From Pycnococcus provasolii (taxonomy: Eukaryota > Chlorophyta > Pseudoscourfieldiophyceae > Pseudoscourfieldiales): a DNA stretch of 64,000 nucleotides. Positions 1 through 8,123 of this stretch are shown here, piece after piece. The position numbers were made by a program, and so were the translations under genes. The stretch spans positions 186,001 through 250,000 of the forward strand of contig CP150550.1 of NCBI GenBank assembly GCA_049487715.1, written 5' to 3'. The notes beneath the pieces are model-generated. The model was not told the origin of the DNA and made no database searches. It saw only the letters and a list, made by a program, of their open reading frames with translations. Every line of letters starts with the position of its first letter. Position 1 is the first letter of the stretch.

Positions 1-1554
1 CAGGTTCCCTCCTTCCAGGAACTCGAACTCACGCAGAGGCCTCACGTCGACGAACGAACCATCGCGGAAATCAACGGCCTGCTCGTCTGCAGATCCACGA
101 CGACGACGCTAGCTGCGCACGCTGCGGCAAGCATACCGCTCGCGGCACTCGCTGTCGAAGCGCCTCTGCTCGCACTCCACGAATCTCGGGTGGCAGGGAC
201 ACAGGAGGCTTCCACGGAACCCGCGCCACCCAGCGCCTGGCACCCACTCAGGCCATGGCTCGCTGTCGCCGACCCAGCGACAGGAAAGGTGCTCGTGTTC
301 GACCTCAGTGCGACGCTCGGGGGCGCGGGCGCGGATGCAAAAGCAAGGGAGGCGCTCGGTGCCAACGCCGCCATGAGACGATCCGGTATGCCGCCGGACG
401 CACTCAAGCCTGTTCTCGAACTGTCCCACGCGGGTGTATCGCACGTCAGCGCGCTTGCGTGGAGACCAAGACACCCAGGCCAGCTGCTCGCCGCCTGCGA
501 GGGAGGGTACGTGCTTTGGACCGTGTGCAGCCCGGCAGCCTACGTGCGACCAGTGAGCAACAGCCAGTCGGAAGGCGCGGCGGTTAGGTTTGGCAAGCAC
601 GCACGTGGTGGTGCGGCGGCACAGCCGCATCCTAACGCAACCTCGTCGAACACGACAGCCGCAGCGGGAGACTTGGCAAGCCTGGCCGCTTTTGAGACTG
701 CGGTGTTGACAAAGGCGGACGCCACCGCCGCCTCCTCCTCTGCGCGCTTCTTCGCAAGCGCAAGCGCTGGCAACGCCTCGCGTGTCGTGTGGCGTCCAGA
801 TGGACGCATGGCTGCCGCAGTGGGATCCTGCAGCAAGCGCGACGTGGCAACGGCATATCCGCGCAGCAAGTCGCCCGTATCGACCCTGCTCGAATGGGTC
901 GGCGAATTTCTTCCCAGCCTTGGTACCGCTAGCGTGCATCTCATCTGCCCTGCGGACGGAGACGGCGTGCAGACGGTGCGCACGGATGCCGTGGACTGCA
1001 CAGACGCGGCATTCAGCCCGTGTGGGCGCTACCTGCTCGTGGTGGGCGCGAGCGGGAGGTTGCGTCTCTACAGCACGGAGCGTTTCGAGAGCGTGGCATT
1101 TAGCCTCGGCGAAAGCGTTGCGGGCATCGCGTGGGCGCCAGTGCAAGACACGGACGAGGCGACCGCCGTTGTGGTGCTAACAGGTGGCACAGCACTAAGC
1201 CTCGTGGTGCCAAGCGCGCCGCCGGCGAGAACGGCAGCCTTGCTTCCGCTCACGCTCCCAGCGCTGCCGCGCCTCGCGCAGGAGAAGGAGGGCTGCAAGG
1301 GCGTGTCGTGGGACGCACGTGGACTACGACTGGTGATCAGCCTCGGCGGTGGGGAGGCGGCTGTTTACCAAACCGTGCACACGCCAGTTCTTGTGGCACA
1401 CCTCATGGGTTTCGTGCGCGCATTCGACACGGGGCGCACGCAGCCATCCGCATTCGCGTACCATCCGTCGTGGCCGCGCGGGGCTCTATTAGCCGCTAGC
1501 ATGTCAGGCGAAGGCAGCGCTGCGGTGGTTCCCATGGTGATGGATGGTGCGTAA
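1..1554 (+). CDS. AAAS: Aladin-type nucleoporin (WD repeats), 5' end outside window
   Basis: The frame is open from base 1, so the first residues lie outside the window; a GTG at 190 is not the real start. Aladin is a WD-repeat scaffold protein of the nuclear pore, anchored through NDC1. An N-terminal stretch ending EINGLLV resembles the opening of plant and animal Aladin. Degenerate WD blades follow: AWHP and VFDLS, ALAWRP then YVLWTV, VVWRPDG, FSPCGRYLLVV then LRLYS, and VSWDARGLRLVIS. The C-terminal YHPSWPRGALLAAS block ending in VVPMV matches the family's HPS-GALLS signature. The stop is at 1552-1554. Family assignment rests on the order of these motifs. A generic WD40 protein is the alternative. 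Confidence 0.78.
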   Translation, partial: QVPSFQELELTQRPHVDERTIAEINGLLVCRSTTTTLAAHAAASIPLAALAVEAPLLALHESRVAGTQEASTEPAPPSAWHPLRPWLAVADPATGKVLVFDLSATLGGAGADAKAREALGANAAMRRSGMPPDALKPVLELSHAGVSHVSALAWRPRHPGQLLAACEGGYVLWTVCSPAAYVRPVSNSQSEGAAVRFGKHARGGAAAQPHPNATSSNTTAAAGDLASLAAFETAVLTKADATAASSSARFFASASAGNASRVVWRPDGRMAAAVGSCSKRDVATAYPRSKSPVSTLLEWVGEFLPSLGTASVHLICPADGDGVQTVRTDAVDCTDAAFSPCGRYLLVVGASGRLRLYSTERFESVAFSLGESVAGIAWAPVQDTDEATAVVVLTGGTALSLVVPSAPPARTAALLPLTLPALPRLAQEKEGCKGVSWDARGLRLVISLGGGEAAVYQTVHTPVLVAHLMGFVRAFDTGRTQPSAFAYHPSWPRGALLAASMSGEGSAAVVPMVMDGA

Positions 1555-1697
1555 CTGCTTTGCTTTGTAAAACCAAGTTTTTGTTTTTCTTTGCTTTCAT
1601 TTTTGACGTATACGACTTGCTCTTCGCTAAACTTTATCTTTCGGGGAAAATTTTTGCTGATGAAACCCCGATTCCATTTTCCGAACTTAACCGTACG

Positions 1698-1865
1698 CCA
1701 ACGGCGAATGAGAGAGAGTGTTCGGTCCCGGCCCATATGCCCAGCGAATGGCGAATCATGACACGATTTAAGAATATTGTGTCGCATGCCTGGCAGATCC
1801 GGAACATAAAGAGTGCGAGGTTCGTTGTCAGACTCGTGATACAGTAAGCCATCATGAGCCACCAT
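1698..1865 (-). mobile_element. Ty3/gypsy integrase zinc-binding domain relic
   Basis: Reading the minus strand from 1865 gives a short peptide with DGLLYH, LYVPDL, then ILKSCHDSPFAGHMGRDRT and ending LIRRW. This is the H2C2 zinc-binding segment that precedes the integrase core in Ty3/gypsy polyproteins; the HD-P-AGH-GRDRT block is diagnostic. Homology stops after RRW and no catalytic core follows, so this is a fragment of under 200 bp, not an active element. Confidence 0.82.
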
Positions 1866-2127
1866 GTCCTATTGTCCTTAGAAGGATTATCAAGAAGAAG
1901 TTGATACGACTAGAATACGAGAACAACCTCCAGGTGCTCGCGGATGTTGCTCAGGAGAATAAACGCAAGCGTCAAGAGGACTAGAGGAGGTGATTGCGCG
2001 ACGCGAGGCAAAAAAGGCCGAGACGCGAACGCGTAAAGAGGCGGAAAAGGAATCAAGGAATGCGGCAAAGAAGGCGAAAAAATCAGCCAGTGCGCCGCTT
2101 CCTCCTCCTCCTCCGCCGCCATCGTAA
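1866..2127 (+). pseudogene. Lys/Glu-rich coding relic with frame break
   Basis: Plus-strand translation gives a basic helical stretch (LRRIIKKKLIRLEYENN, then VAQENKRKRQ) ending at a TAG near 1981. One base away in frame it continues as EEVIARREAKKAETRTRKEAE, KKAKKSASAP and a run of prolines to TAA at 2125-2127. It reads as the C-terminus of a basic coiled-coil protein, possibly from a transposon, broken by one base. The parent family is not recognised. Confidence 0.35.
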
Positions 2128-2400
2128 TTTGTAAAGAAATGAGTGTTCAGGAACGAAATGAACTTTTAGCCCCGGAGGGTGAAAAAATAGGGGTTTGGAC
2201 CCCTATGTGAAGAAGTGTGTGTTGGTGACGTGCTATTGTTTTCACGTGCCCTTGGTCTTCGCGGTAAAATTACACTGCTAGGGATATAGGAGGGTGAAGT
2301 GACACCGTTAGCCAGGTGATATCGCACGTGTATGTGGTCCTAACCAGCGTTTCCCCAATCAAACGAACTTTTAGCCCCAAACCCCTTTTTAGAGTTGCTC

Positions 2401-2465
2401 CGATCAGTCAATCAACTGATCAACTGATCGTCGACGCCTCGCTGATCAGCTGATGATGATCATCG
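2401..2465. repeat. TGATCA palindrome cluster upstream of cyclase
   Basis: GATCAGTCAATCAACTGATC, ACTGATCGTC, CTGATCAGCTGATG and GATGATCATC occur within 65 bases. They form overlapping TGATCA/CTGATCAG palindromes about 230-300 bp before the cyclase ATG. This could be a regulatory array or simple local duplication. Confidence 0.4.
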
Positions 2466-2695
2466 GGTTAGGATCAAAGACACACTTGATTCTCGGATCC
2501 GACTTGTCACTCGCTTGTGTGGGACTGTGTTTCGCGATTTTTTAAGTTCGTTTCGCACTCTAGGTAGTGATGGGGCCCCTGCTCATGTTACTCTAAGTTA
2601 AGGTTCGGATGTTGATGGCCGCTCGTGCTACTTTGGCTTAGAAGAAGTCTAAGTTAACTACTTACGCTTAACCGTTACTTAGCTTTCGAAGAAGT

Positions 2696-5600
2696 ATGGG
2701 GTGCGGTGTGTCGGCCTTGCACCCTCGAACAGACGCGAACAGCTTGCCATCAACCGCTCAGGGCCGCTCTCACCACCGGGATTCAGCCGTTCTCGTGGTG
2801 TCGCCGTCGTTCCTTAACAAAGACAAGTCGAAGGTCTCCATCACGTATGGAACGCTCGTCGAGGAGTCAGCGTTGCAAGGGGGGGAACAAGAAAGGAACG
2901 CGGGCGAAGAGCTTGCGGGCGCACAGGACGGGAGACGCGCGTCGGGAGAAGGGAGCGAAACGACGCTCGACTCTGCTCGGGAATCTGAGGAGCTGAGAAG
3001 AGAGGTCCGCTCGCTCGTCGCATTTGTACCAAAACTTGTCGTGGACTGGCTGCTCAACACTCTCACCTCGGGGAATAAAGTGGAGCCGAGCTCGCACGAG
3101 GTGGATGTGGTGTGCGCGTTCGTCGACCTGAGTGGTTTCAGCAAGATGGCGTCCGTACTTCACGGCAAGGGATACGGCGGCGAAGCGTTCGCATCGTTGG
3201 TTCGCTCGCCGTCCAACAAGGCGTCGGAAGGTGCCGAGAGGACCAGAGACAAACTCAACTTCTACTTCAATGTTGTCGTGGACTGCATCGAGCGCAGTGG
3301 AGGCGACGTCACGAAGTTCGTTGGCGACGCCGTGATCGCCGTGTGGCCGAATGAACCAGGAGCAGTGCAGCGCGTCACAAGCATGTGCCTCGCTATGGCG
3401 GACAAAATTGGAGAGCTGGAGAAGGGCGACGTGAACATGGAAGAACGCCTTAACGTCCACATTGGCATCGACGTGGGAAAGCTCGAGGTGACGCTCTTCG
3501 GCGCGCCGAAAGGCGGGTGGTTCCATACCGCGTTTGGGCTGCCCATCCTTAACGCCAGCCAGCTGATTGAACACGCGGCACCAGGACGCGTCGTGATTGC
3601 CAGGGCGGCACATGAAAACTGCCCCAACAGTTTTGAAGGGATCGCGGTCGCCGAGAATGCCATTCAGGTGTCGCATGCACGTGAAGACGACCATCACAAG
3701 GCGTCACCGGCGAACGAGTCATTCGACGCCCCAGTCAGCCGAACACGCAGAGTTGACGAAATGTTGAAGCTGATGGAAGTCGCTCTTGCCAAGGCGCCGC
3801 AACGTGACAACGCGATCGAGTCCTTCAGCGGAGTCGATGCGGATTTAATGCGACTAAATGGGTGGATCCGGCAGTTCGTTCCAAAGCCAGTTTTGGCGAC
3901 GTCGGCTGCTCTTCGATCGACGGATGCGCTGTGCGAGCTGCGGTGCATCACAGTTCTCTTCCTGCGACTAGGGGTGGCAGGAATGGACGGCGGTCGAGTC
4001 AAGGTTGCGGAAATGCAGGAGCTAGGCAGCCTCATACTACGCGAGGCATTCGCGACGGAGGCGTTTGTGAAAGAATTTACTCTCGACGACAAAGGGCTTG
4101 TCGTTGTGCTTGGCTTCGGGGTGCCGCCGAATGCGCACGAGGATGATGCGCTTCGCGGCCTGCGTTGTGCGCTGTATCTTGTGCAGGAACTTGGCGAGAT
4201 GGGATGCAAGGCGGTGGCGGGCGTGACGACTGGTGATGTTTTCTGCGGTACAGTGGGAGCTGGTAGATGCGAGTACGCATTGGTCGGTGCGGTTGTGAAC
4301 AAAGCTGCCCGGCTAATGACATCGTGCCTCAAATACGGACATGCAATACTCGTTGACGAGCCGACCCATGATGCAGTGGTGCAAAGGCCAAGTGCGGAAA
4401 GGAAAGGAATTGTTTTGAAGGAGGTTCCCAACTTGCTGCTGAAGGGATTTGAGGGCACTACGGCTGCATTCGCAGCAGATGTATCGGCCATCGCGCCACT
4501 GCTGTCACAGCAGAGTCCAAGGAAAATGCATGCATCTGGTCGGCTGACGCCGGATGATGATTCCCAGATAATCGAGGGCAAGCTTGAAGTTTTCGAGGCG
4601 CTGCCCATGGCATGCAGGGAAGACGTGATTCAGCGCATGGGTGAAATTATCAGCGAATTGCCGCCGCTGACTGAGAGTTGGAAAGATGTGCGCAAACGTC
4701 TCATTGAGTATCGCAGTATGGCTGGGCAGATACTGGATAGCAAGACGGCCCAGCTACGGCTGATATCGACACCCAGCTCAAGCTCTAAAAGTCTGAAAGC
4801 GAAGTCAGCGGGGGGACACGGGGAGTCGATGATGCGTGAAGACTCATTTTCTGCCATACTCCAATCTGACTCGCCAAGTTCGAGCACAAGGAGCCTAATG
4901 AAAACATTATACAACCACGAGGACTCTTTTCCTTCTATCGAGGAAGTTATTCGCGAGAATGATGAACAGAGGAAACCACCATGCTGTCTGATCGAGGGAC
5001 ACAGCGGGATGGGGAAAACGCTTTTGCTGCAGAAATTGATTGTAGTTGCGTCGCGACTGCGCATGCATACAATTCACGTGAACTTCGCAGCACGGAATAA
5101 GTCGTCAAACCCGATCGCACCATGGTTCCACGTGCTATCGTCGGCATTATCGTTGGTGAAGAGTACGGAGGAGATGCTCCTAACAGCCGAGGAGCATCGC
5201 CGATTAGAACTTCTTAGTGTCATGGGCAACATGATAGTGGCGTTGACGAAGGTGAAGAGCAACATTTTACTCGGTGACGCAAGCTCGGCAGCTGCTCTGC
5301 AAAGGGAGCTGCTCTACGCAACGCTCACCGCGCTTGGCGCTGCTTCTCAGGTTCGACCAATTTTATGCACGATTGACGGTGTGGCAGCTTTGAGCAGCGA
5401 GGGTTTTATGATGCTCGTCGAGTTGATCCAGGCGCCGCTGCCGCGCGTTTGCTTTGTTCTTGCAATGCGTCCCATGGGGCAACACAATACATCTAAAACA
5501 AAATTCCTCCGCGATACCGCCGATCGCAACGGGCTCTGGGTCCAACTCAGAGGTGTGGACACTGATGGGGCGCACCTCATCATTTGCGACCAGCTGGGAG

Positions 5601-6568
5601 CGGAGCTCGTTGACAGGGACGTGGTTGACATTCTCCACGAAAGATCTGCGGGTAATCCTAGTAGCCTGCAGAACTGGACTCTCGAATGTCACGCGAGTGG
5701 CCTGCTTGCAGTCGACAAGGGCACAGTCAAATTCACTATTCCTCCATCGAAGCTGACCGCCGTCATCACGTCCCCATTCATTGTACGTGCGAAGCAAATT
5801 GCAGCGCTTGACGTGCTCGACAAGGATGATGCGAATGTGCTGCGAACGTGCAGTATTGTTGGTGTCGTCAGTGCCAACGCGCTACATCGCATCATGGGAT
5901 CTCGCGACATTACACCACAAGTCTTGGCAGAGTCACTCGAGCGTCTGGAAGACGAAGGATATCTAGTCCAGATCAGCGCGGAGTCTGACGATCCTCACGT
6001 GGCAGTGCTGTCGACTCTGGCTTTGCATAGCGAGGATGACGTCGAAGTGCGTCGTCGCGGAGAAGATGCACGCGGGCACAGCTTCTCCAAATTCTACCGC
6101 TTCCACGCCGCGATTACTCAGCAGATTGTGTACGAAGCTGTGGTTCAGAGTGTGCGTACTGAGATACACACACGCTTTCACGAGCTGGCAACGATCGCTT
6201 TGAGCTCTGGAGACGCGACAAATGAGTCGGTAGCAGTAGGCATCAATGCAACACTGCTACACCATCTCATGATGTCAGGCAGAATGGACGCTAGCATAAA
6301 GTATCAGCAGTCGCTTCCCGAGGAGACGTATCTTAACGTGCTCAACTGGGCGGAGATGGTCGCATCACAATGGTTTGAGAGACCTACAAGTCACCAAGAC
6401 TGGTCTTACGCGCGAGTGATTCTCGTGCCGCACCTTCGCGGCGTAGGCGTGCTGAAGCAGATTCTGCTTCGCCGTCGCATTGGCATGCTGAAGTCCGTCG
6501 CAACGTTTGCACGCGTTCGCGCGAATACGGGCGACTTTACCGGCATCACACCTGGAGTCGTTTCGTGA
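2696..6568 (+). CDS. Soluble-type (ADCY10-like) adenylyl cyclase with AAA ATPase domain
   Basis: Predicted class III cyclase making cAMP from ATP, 1290 aa. The first cyclase domain (about residues 130-310) has VDLSGFSKM and GGDVTKFVGDAV, so both metal-binding Asp and the Lys are present. The second domain (about 415-600) has TTGDVFCGTVG and VGAVVNKAARLM with the Asn/Arg transition-state pair. A P-loop ATPase follows with Walker A GHSGMGKT near residue 767. This C1-C2-AAA order is that of mammalian ADCY10 and bacterial relatives. The protein is about 300 aa shorter than ADCY10, losing most of the C-terminal TPR region. It opens MGCGVS, a strong N-myristoylation context with an adjacent Cys, so membrane anchoring is inferred. 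Start and frame are clean. Confidence 0.88.
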   Translation: MGCGVSALHPRTDANSLPSTAQGRSHHRDSAVLVVSPSFLNKDKSKVSITYGTLVEESALQGGEQERNAGEELAGAQDGRRASGEGSETTLDSARESEELRREVRSLVAFVPKLVVDWLLNTLTSGNKVEPSSHEVDVVCAFVDLSGFSKMASVLHGKGYGGEAFASLVRSPSNKASEGAERTRDKLNFYFNVVVDCIERSGGDVTKFVGDAVIAVWPNEPGAVQRVTSMCLAMADKIGELEKGDVNMEERLNVHIGIDVGKLEVTLFGAPKGGWFHTAFGLPILNASQLIEHAAPGRVVIARAAHENCPNSFEGIAVAENAIQVSHAREDDHHKASPANESFDAPVSRTRRVDEMLKLMEVALAKAPQRDNAIESFSGVDADLMRLNGWIRQFVPKPVLATSAALRSTDALCELRCITVLFLRLGVAGMDGGRVKVAEMQELGSLILREAFATEAFVKEFTLDDKGLVVVLGFGVPPNAHEDDALRGLRCALYLVQELGEMGCKAVAGVTTGDVFCGTVGAGRCEYALVGAVVNKAARLMTSCLKYGHAILVDEPTHDAVVQRPSAERKGIVLKEVPNLLLKGFEGTTAAFAADVSAIAPLLSQQSPRKMHASGRLTPDDDSQIIEGKLEVFEALPMACREDVIQRMGEIISELPPLTESWKDVRKRLIEYRSMAGQILDSKTAQLRLISTPSSSSKSLKAKSAGGHGESMMREDSFSAILQSDSPSSSTRSLMKTLYNHEDSFPSIEEVIRENDEQRKPPCCLIEGHSGMGKTLLLQKLIVVASRLRMHTIHVNFAARNKSSNPIAPWFHVLSSALSLVKSTEEMLLTAEEHRRLELLSVMGNMIVALTKVKSNILLGDASSAAALQRELLYATLTALGAASQVRPILCTIDGVAALSSEGFMMLVELIQAPLPRVCFVLAMRPMGQHNTSKTKFLRDTADRNGLWVQLRGVDTDGAHLIICDQLGAELVDRDVVDILHERSAGNPSSLQNWTLECHASGLLAVDKGTVKFTIPPSKLTAVITSPFIVRAKQIAALDVLDKDDANVLRTCSIVGVVSANALHRIMGSRDITPQVLAESLERLEDEGYLVQISAESDDPHVAVLSTLALHSEDDVEVRRRGEDARGHSFSKFYRFHAAITQQIVYEAVVQSVRTEIHTRFHELATIALSSGDATNESVAVGINATLLHHLMMSGRMDASIKYQQSLPEETYLNVLNWAEMVASQWFERPTSHQDWSYARVILVPHLRGVGVLKQILLRRRIGMLKSVATFARVRANTGDFTGITPGVVS

Positions 6569-6736
6569 TGCGACCGAACATTTCTTTTTCCGAGTTTCCG
6601 ACAATTATGTACATAAATGAAACAAATCCATTTTTGTAAATCACTAACTTACCGAACCGACAATCCTTCCACTTTGCGCGCTTTCAAGTCGTTAGCGGAA
6701 ACATACAAGACGTTTTACATACGGTTTTACTCTCCT

Positions 6737-7786
6737 TCACACGACCGAGGCGAGCTCCGCGAGCTCCTCCGCGTTGCTCGCCTGCTCGACAAGCGACGCC
6801 TGTGCATGGCGCTCGAAGTCCTCCTTCAGCACAAGGAAACGCACGTGCGTAGCCTTGGCGACAAGTTCTGACCGATCGTTAGCCCAGACCTCGAACGTGA
6901 GCTTGCGCTTATCCATCGTCGAGAGCTTCGCCTTGCACTCGATGACCATGCCCTGCAAGGCGGCGGCTTGGTGCGTGATGAGCATGGAGCCACCCACGGA
7001 CGTTTGGCCTGGAGGAAGCACTTCCTCCAGCGCGTTGATGCATGCCTCCTCGCACCACTTCATGAGCGTGGACGTGGTGACTGCAGAGGAGACGAGGCTG
7101 GCCTCGCGCGCGCCTTGCGCAACACCGACGGTGTTGGCAGGCCCGATGTAGTGAACGGCCATTCCCTCGAGACCTGGCGCGAGCACGCGACGCTCCTTGT
7201 CCTTCTGCACCAGCTTTTCCTCGATTTCCGAGAGCTTCAGGTAACTGCGCTGGTGGAAGCCTTTCGCGACGACATTTCCAGGGTTGGTGGCGAATACCAC
7301 CCTTACGTCGAAGGTGAGAGCACGGCGCAGCTTTTGAGACAGCACGACTTTCACCTGTATGACGCACCCTTCTGGCACAGGCGTGGTGTGCCGTATCTGC
7401 ACGCACGAGCCGATGGTGATAAATCCCGCCTCGACGAAAGGTTTGACGCAGTCAACGCACGCGCTCTCAATCACCTCGAGCAGCGTTGAGGTGGACATTG
7501 CGACCACACCACCTGATCGCGCCGACGCGGCGAGGTCCTCCGACGCCACCTTGTACGTGACTGTCAGCTCCGTTCCGATTGCGATGGGCGGGAGCTTGGC
7601 GTTAGGAAATCTCGGGTCGACCCCGTCTTCGACGAGGTTGTCACTTGACGCGCCAGAGCCGGCGAGTCCTTCGACGGGCACGTTCAGCTGCTCGGCTATC
7701 CTGTATGCGTCGTACACGGGCGAGAGGCGCCGGCCGCGGCTGTCGAGCGTGGAGGGGGTATACAGGCTGGGGGGCAGGACGGACAT
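6737..7786 (-). CDS. Tandem hot-dog thioesterase, FlK-like
   Basis: A 349-aa protein with two hot-dog units. The first (about residues 80-180) has MSTSTLLEVIESAC, then IGSCVQIRHTTPVPEG and LTFDVRV. The second (about 230-335) has VTTSTLMKWCEEAC, then VGGSMLITHQAA and LTFEVWA. In fluoroacetyl-CoA thioesterase FlK this pattern carries the catalytic Thr, Glu and His, and all three are present in both halves. It probably hydrolyses an acyl-CoA; the substrate is unknown. FlK is a dimer of single domains, so a fused pair may be an internal pseudo-dimer. The 3' end faces the cyclase gene 168 bp away. No clear organelle signal is seen. Confidence 0.72.
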   Translation of the reverse strand: MSVLPPSLYTPSTLDSRGRRLSPVYDAYRIAEQLNVPVEGLAGSGASSDNLVEDGVDPRFPNAKLPPIAIGTELTVTYKVASEDLAASARSGGVVAMSTSTLLEVIESACVDCVKPFVEAGFITIGSCVQIRHTTPVPEGCVIQVKVVLSQKLRRALTFDVRVVFATNPGNVVAKGFHQRSYLKLSEIEEKLVQKDKERRVLAPGLEGMAVHYIGPANTVGVAQGAREASLVSSAVTTSTLMKWCEEACINALEEVLPPGQTSVGGSMLITHQAAALQGMVIECKAKLSTMDKRKLTFEVWANDRSELVAKATHVRFLVLKEDFERHAQASLVEQASNAEELAELASVV

Positions 7787-8123
7787 GGGAGTACTAAAAG
7801 CCGCACAAAACGTTTTAAGGTAAGTTAAGTTTGGTTAAACCACACCTGTTGGTTGGAGAATGAGAGACGACTTAAGGCGGAGCACGCTATGGGGAGACGG
7901 AAAAAGGGGACTCCCGGCTGACGGGACAGGTTGAAGGGACGGGTAACGCCCGTCCGGGGCCTACTTAAGACGGCCTTGAGGTCTCTCTCTCTCCCAGGCT
8001 GCCGGGCAGCCGGGGAAAGGAAGGGCACTTAACCCCAACCCTAATCGGCATTTCTATCTTAGCCCAACTATCGTAGTATGGAGATACGGTATGTAGTACT
8101 ACCAAATAGTTTTTTTGTTACTG
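7787..8123. other. Spacer: thioesterase upstream region and NUP98 3' end
   Basis: Holds no gene. A CT-rich run (ctctctctct, 7983-7992) and a GC-rich GGCTGCCGGGCAGCCGGG inverted motif (about 7998-8015) are the only notable features. It should contain the minus-strand thioesterase promoter and the NUP98 3' UTR. Confidence 0.5.

Larger units (their letters stand above)
1555..2695. other. Intergenic region with transposon relics and cyclase upstream region
   Basis: No intact gene is seen. The stretch holds an integrase relic on the minus strand (1698-1865), a Lys/Glu-rich coding relic on the plus strand (1866-2127), a 14-bp direct repeat (GAACTTTTAGCCCC at 2160 and 2365) and a cluster of TGATCA-type palindromes (2401-2465). 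The last 250 bases are presumably promoter and 5' UTR of the cyclase gene. Confidence 0.6.

Noticed and set aside
109-1146. Minus-strand 345-aa frame opposite Aladin
   Set aside because: Arg/Cys/His-rich composition typical of antisense of GC-rich code; Aladin motifs lie on the other strand.
2160-2378. 14-bp direct repeat GAACTTTTAGCCCC as target-site duplication of an insertion
   Set aside because: The 190-bp interval lacks terminal inverted repeats or coding relics, so an insertion is not supported.
2867-3697. Minus-strand frame opposite the cyclase
   Set aside because: Overlaps the conserved cyclase domain on the plus strand and has no recognisable motif.
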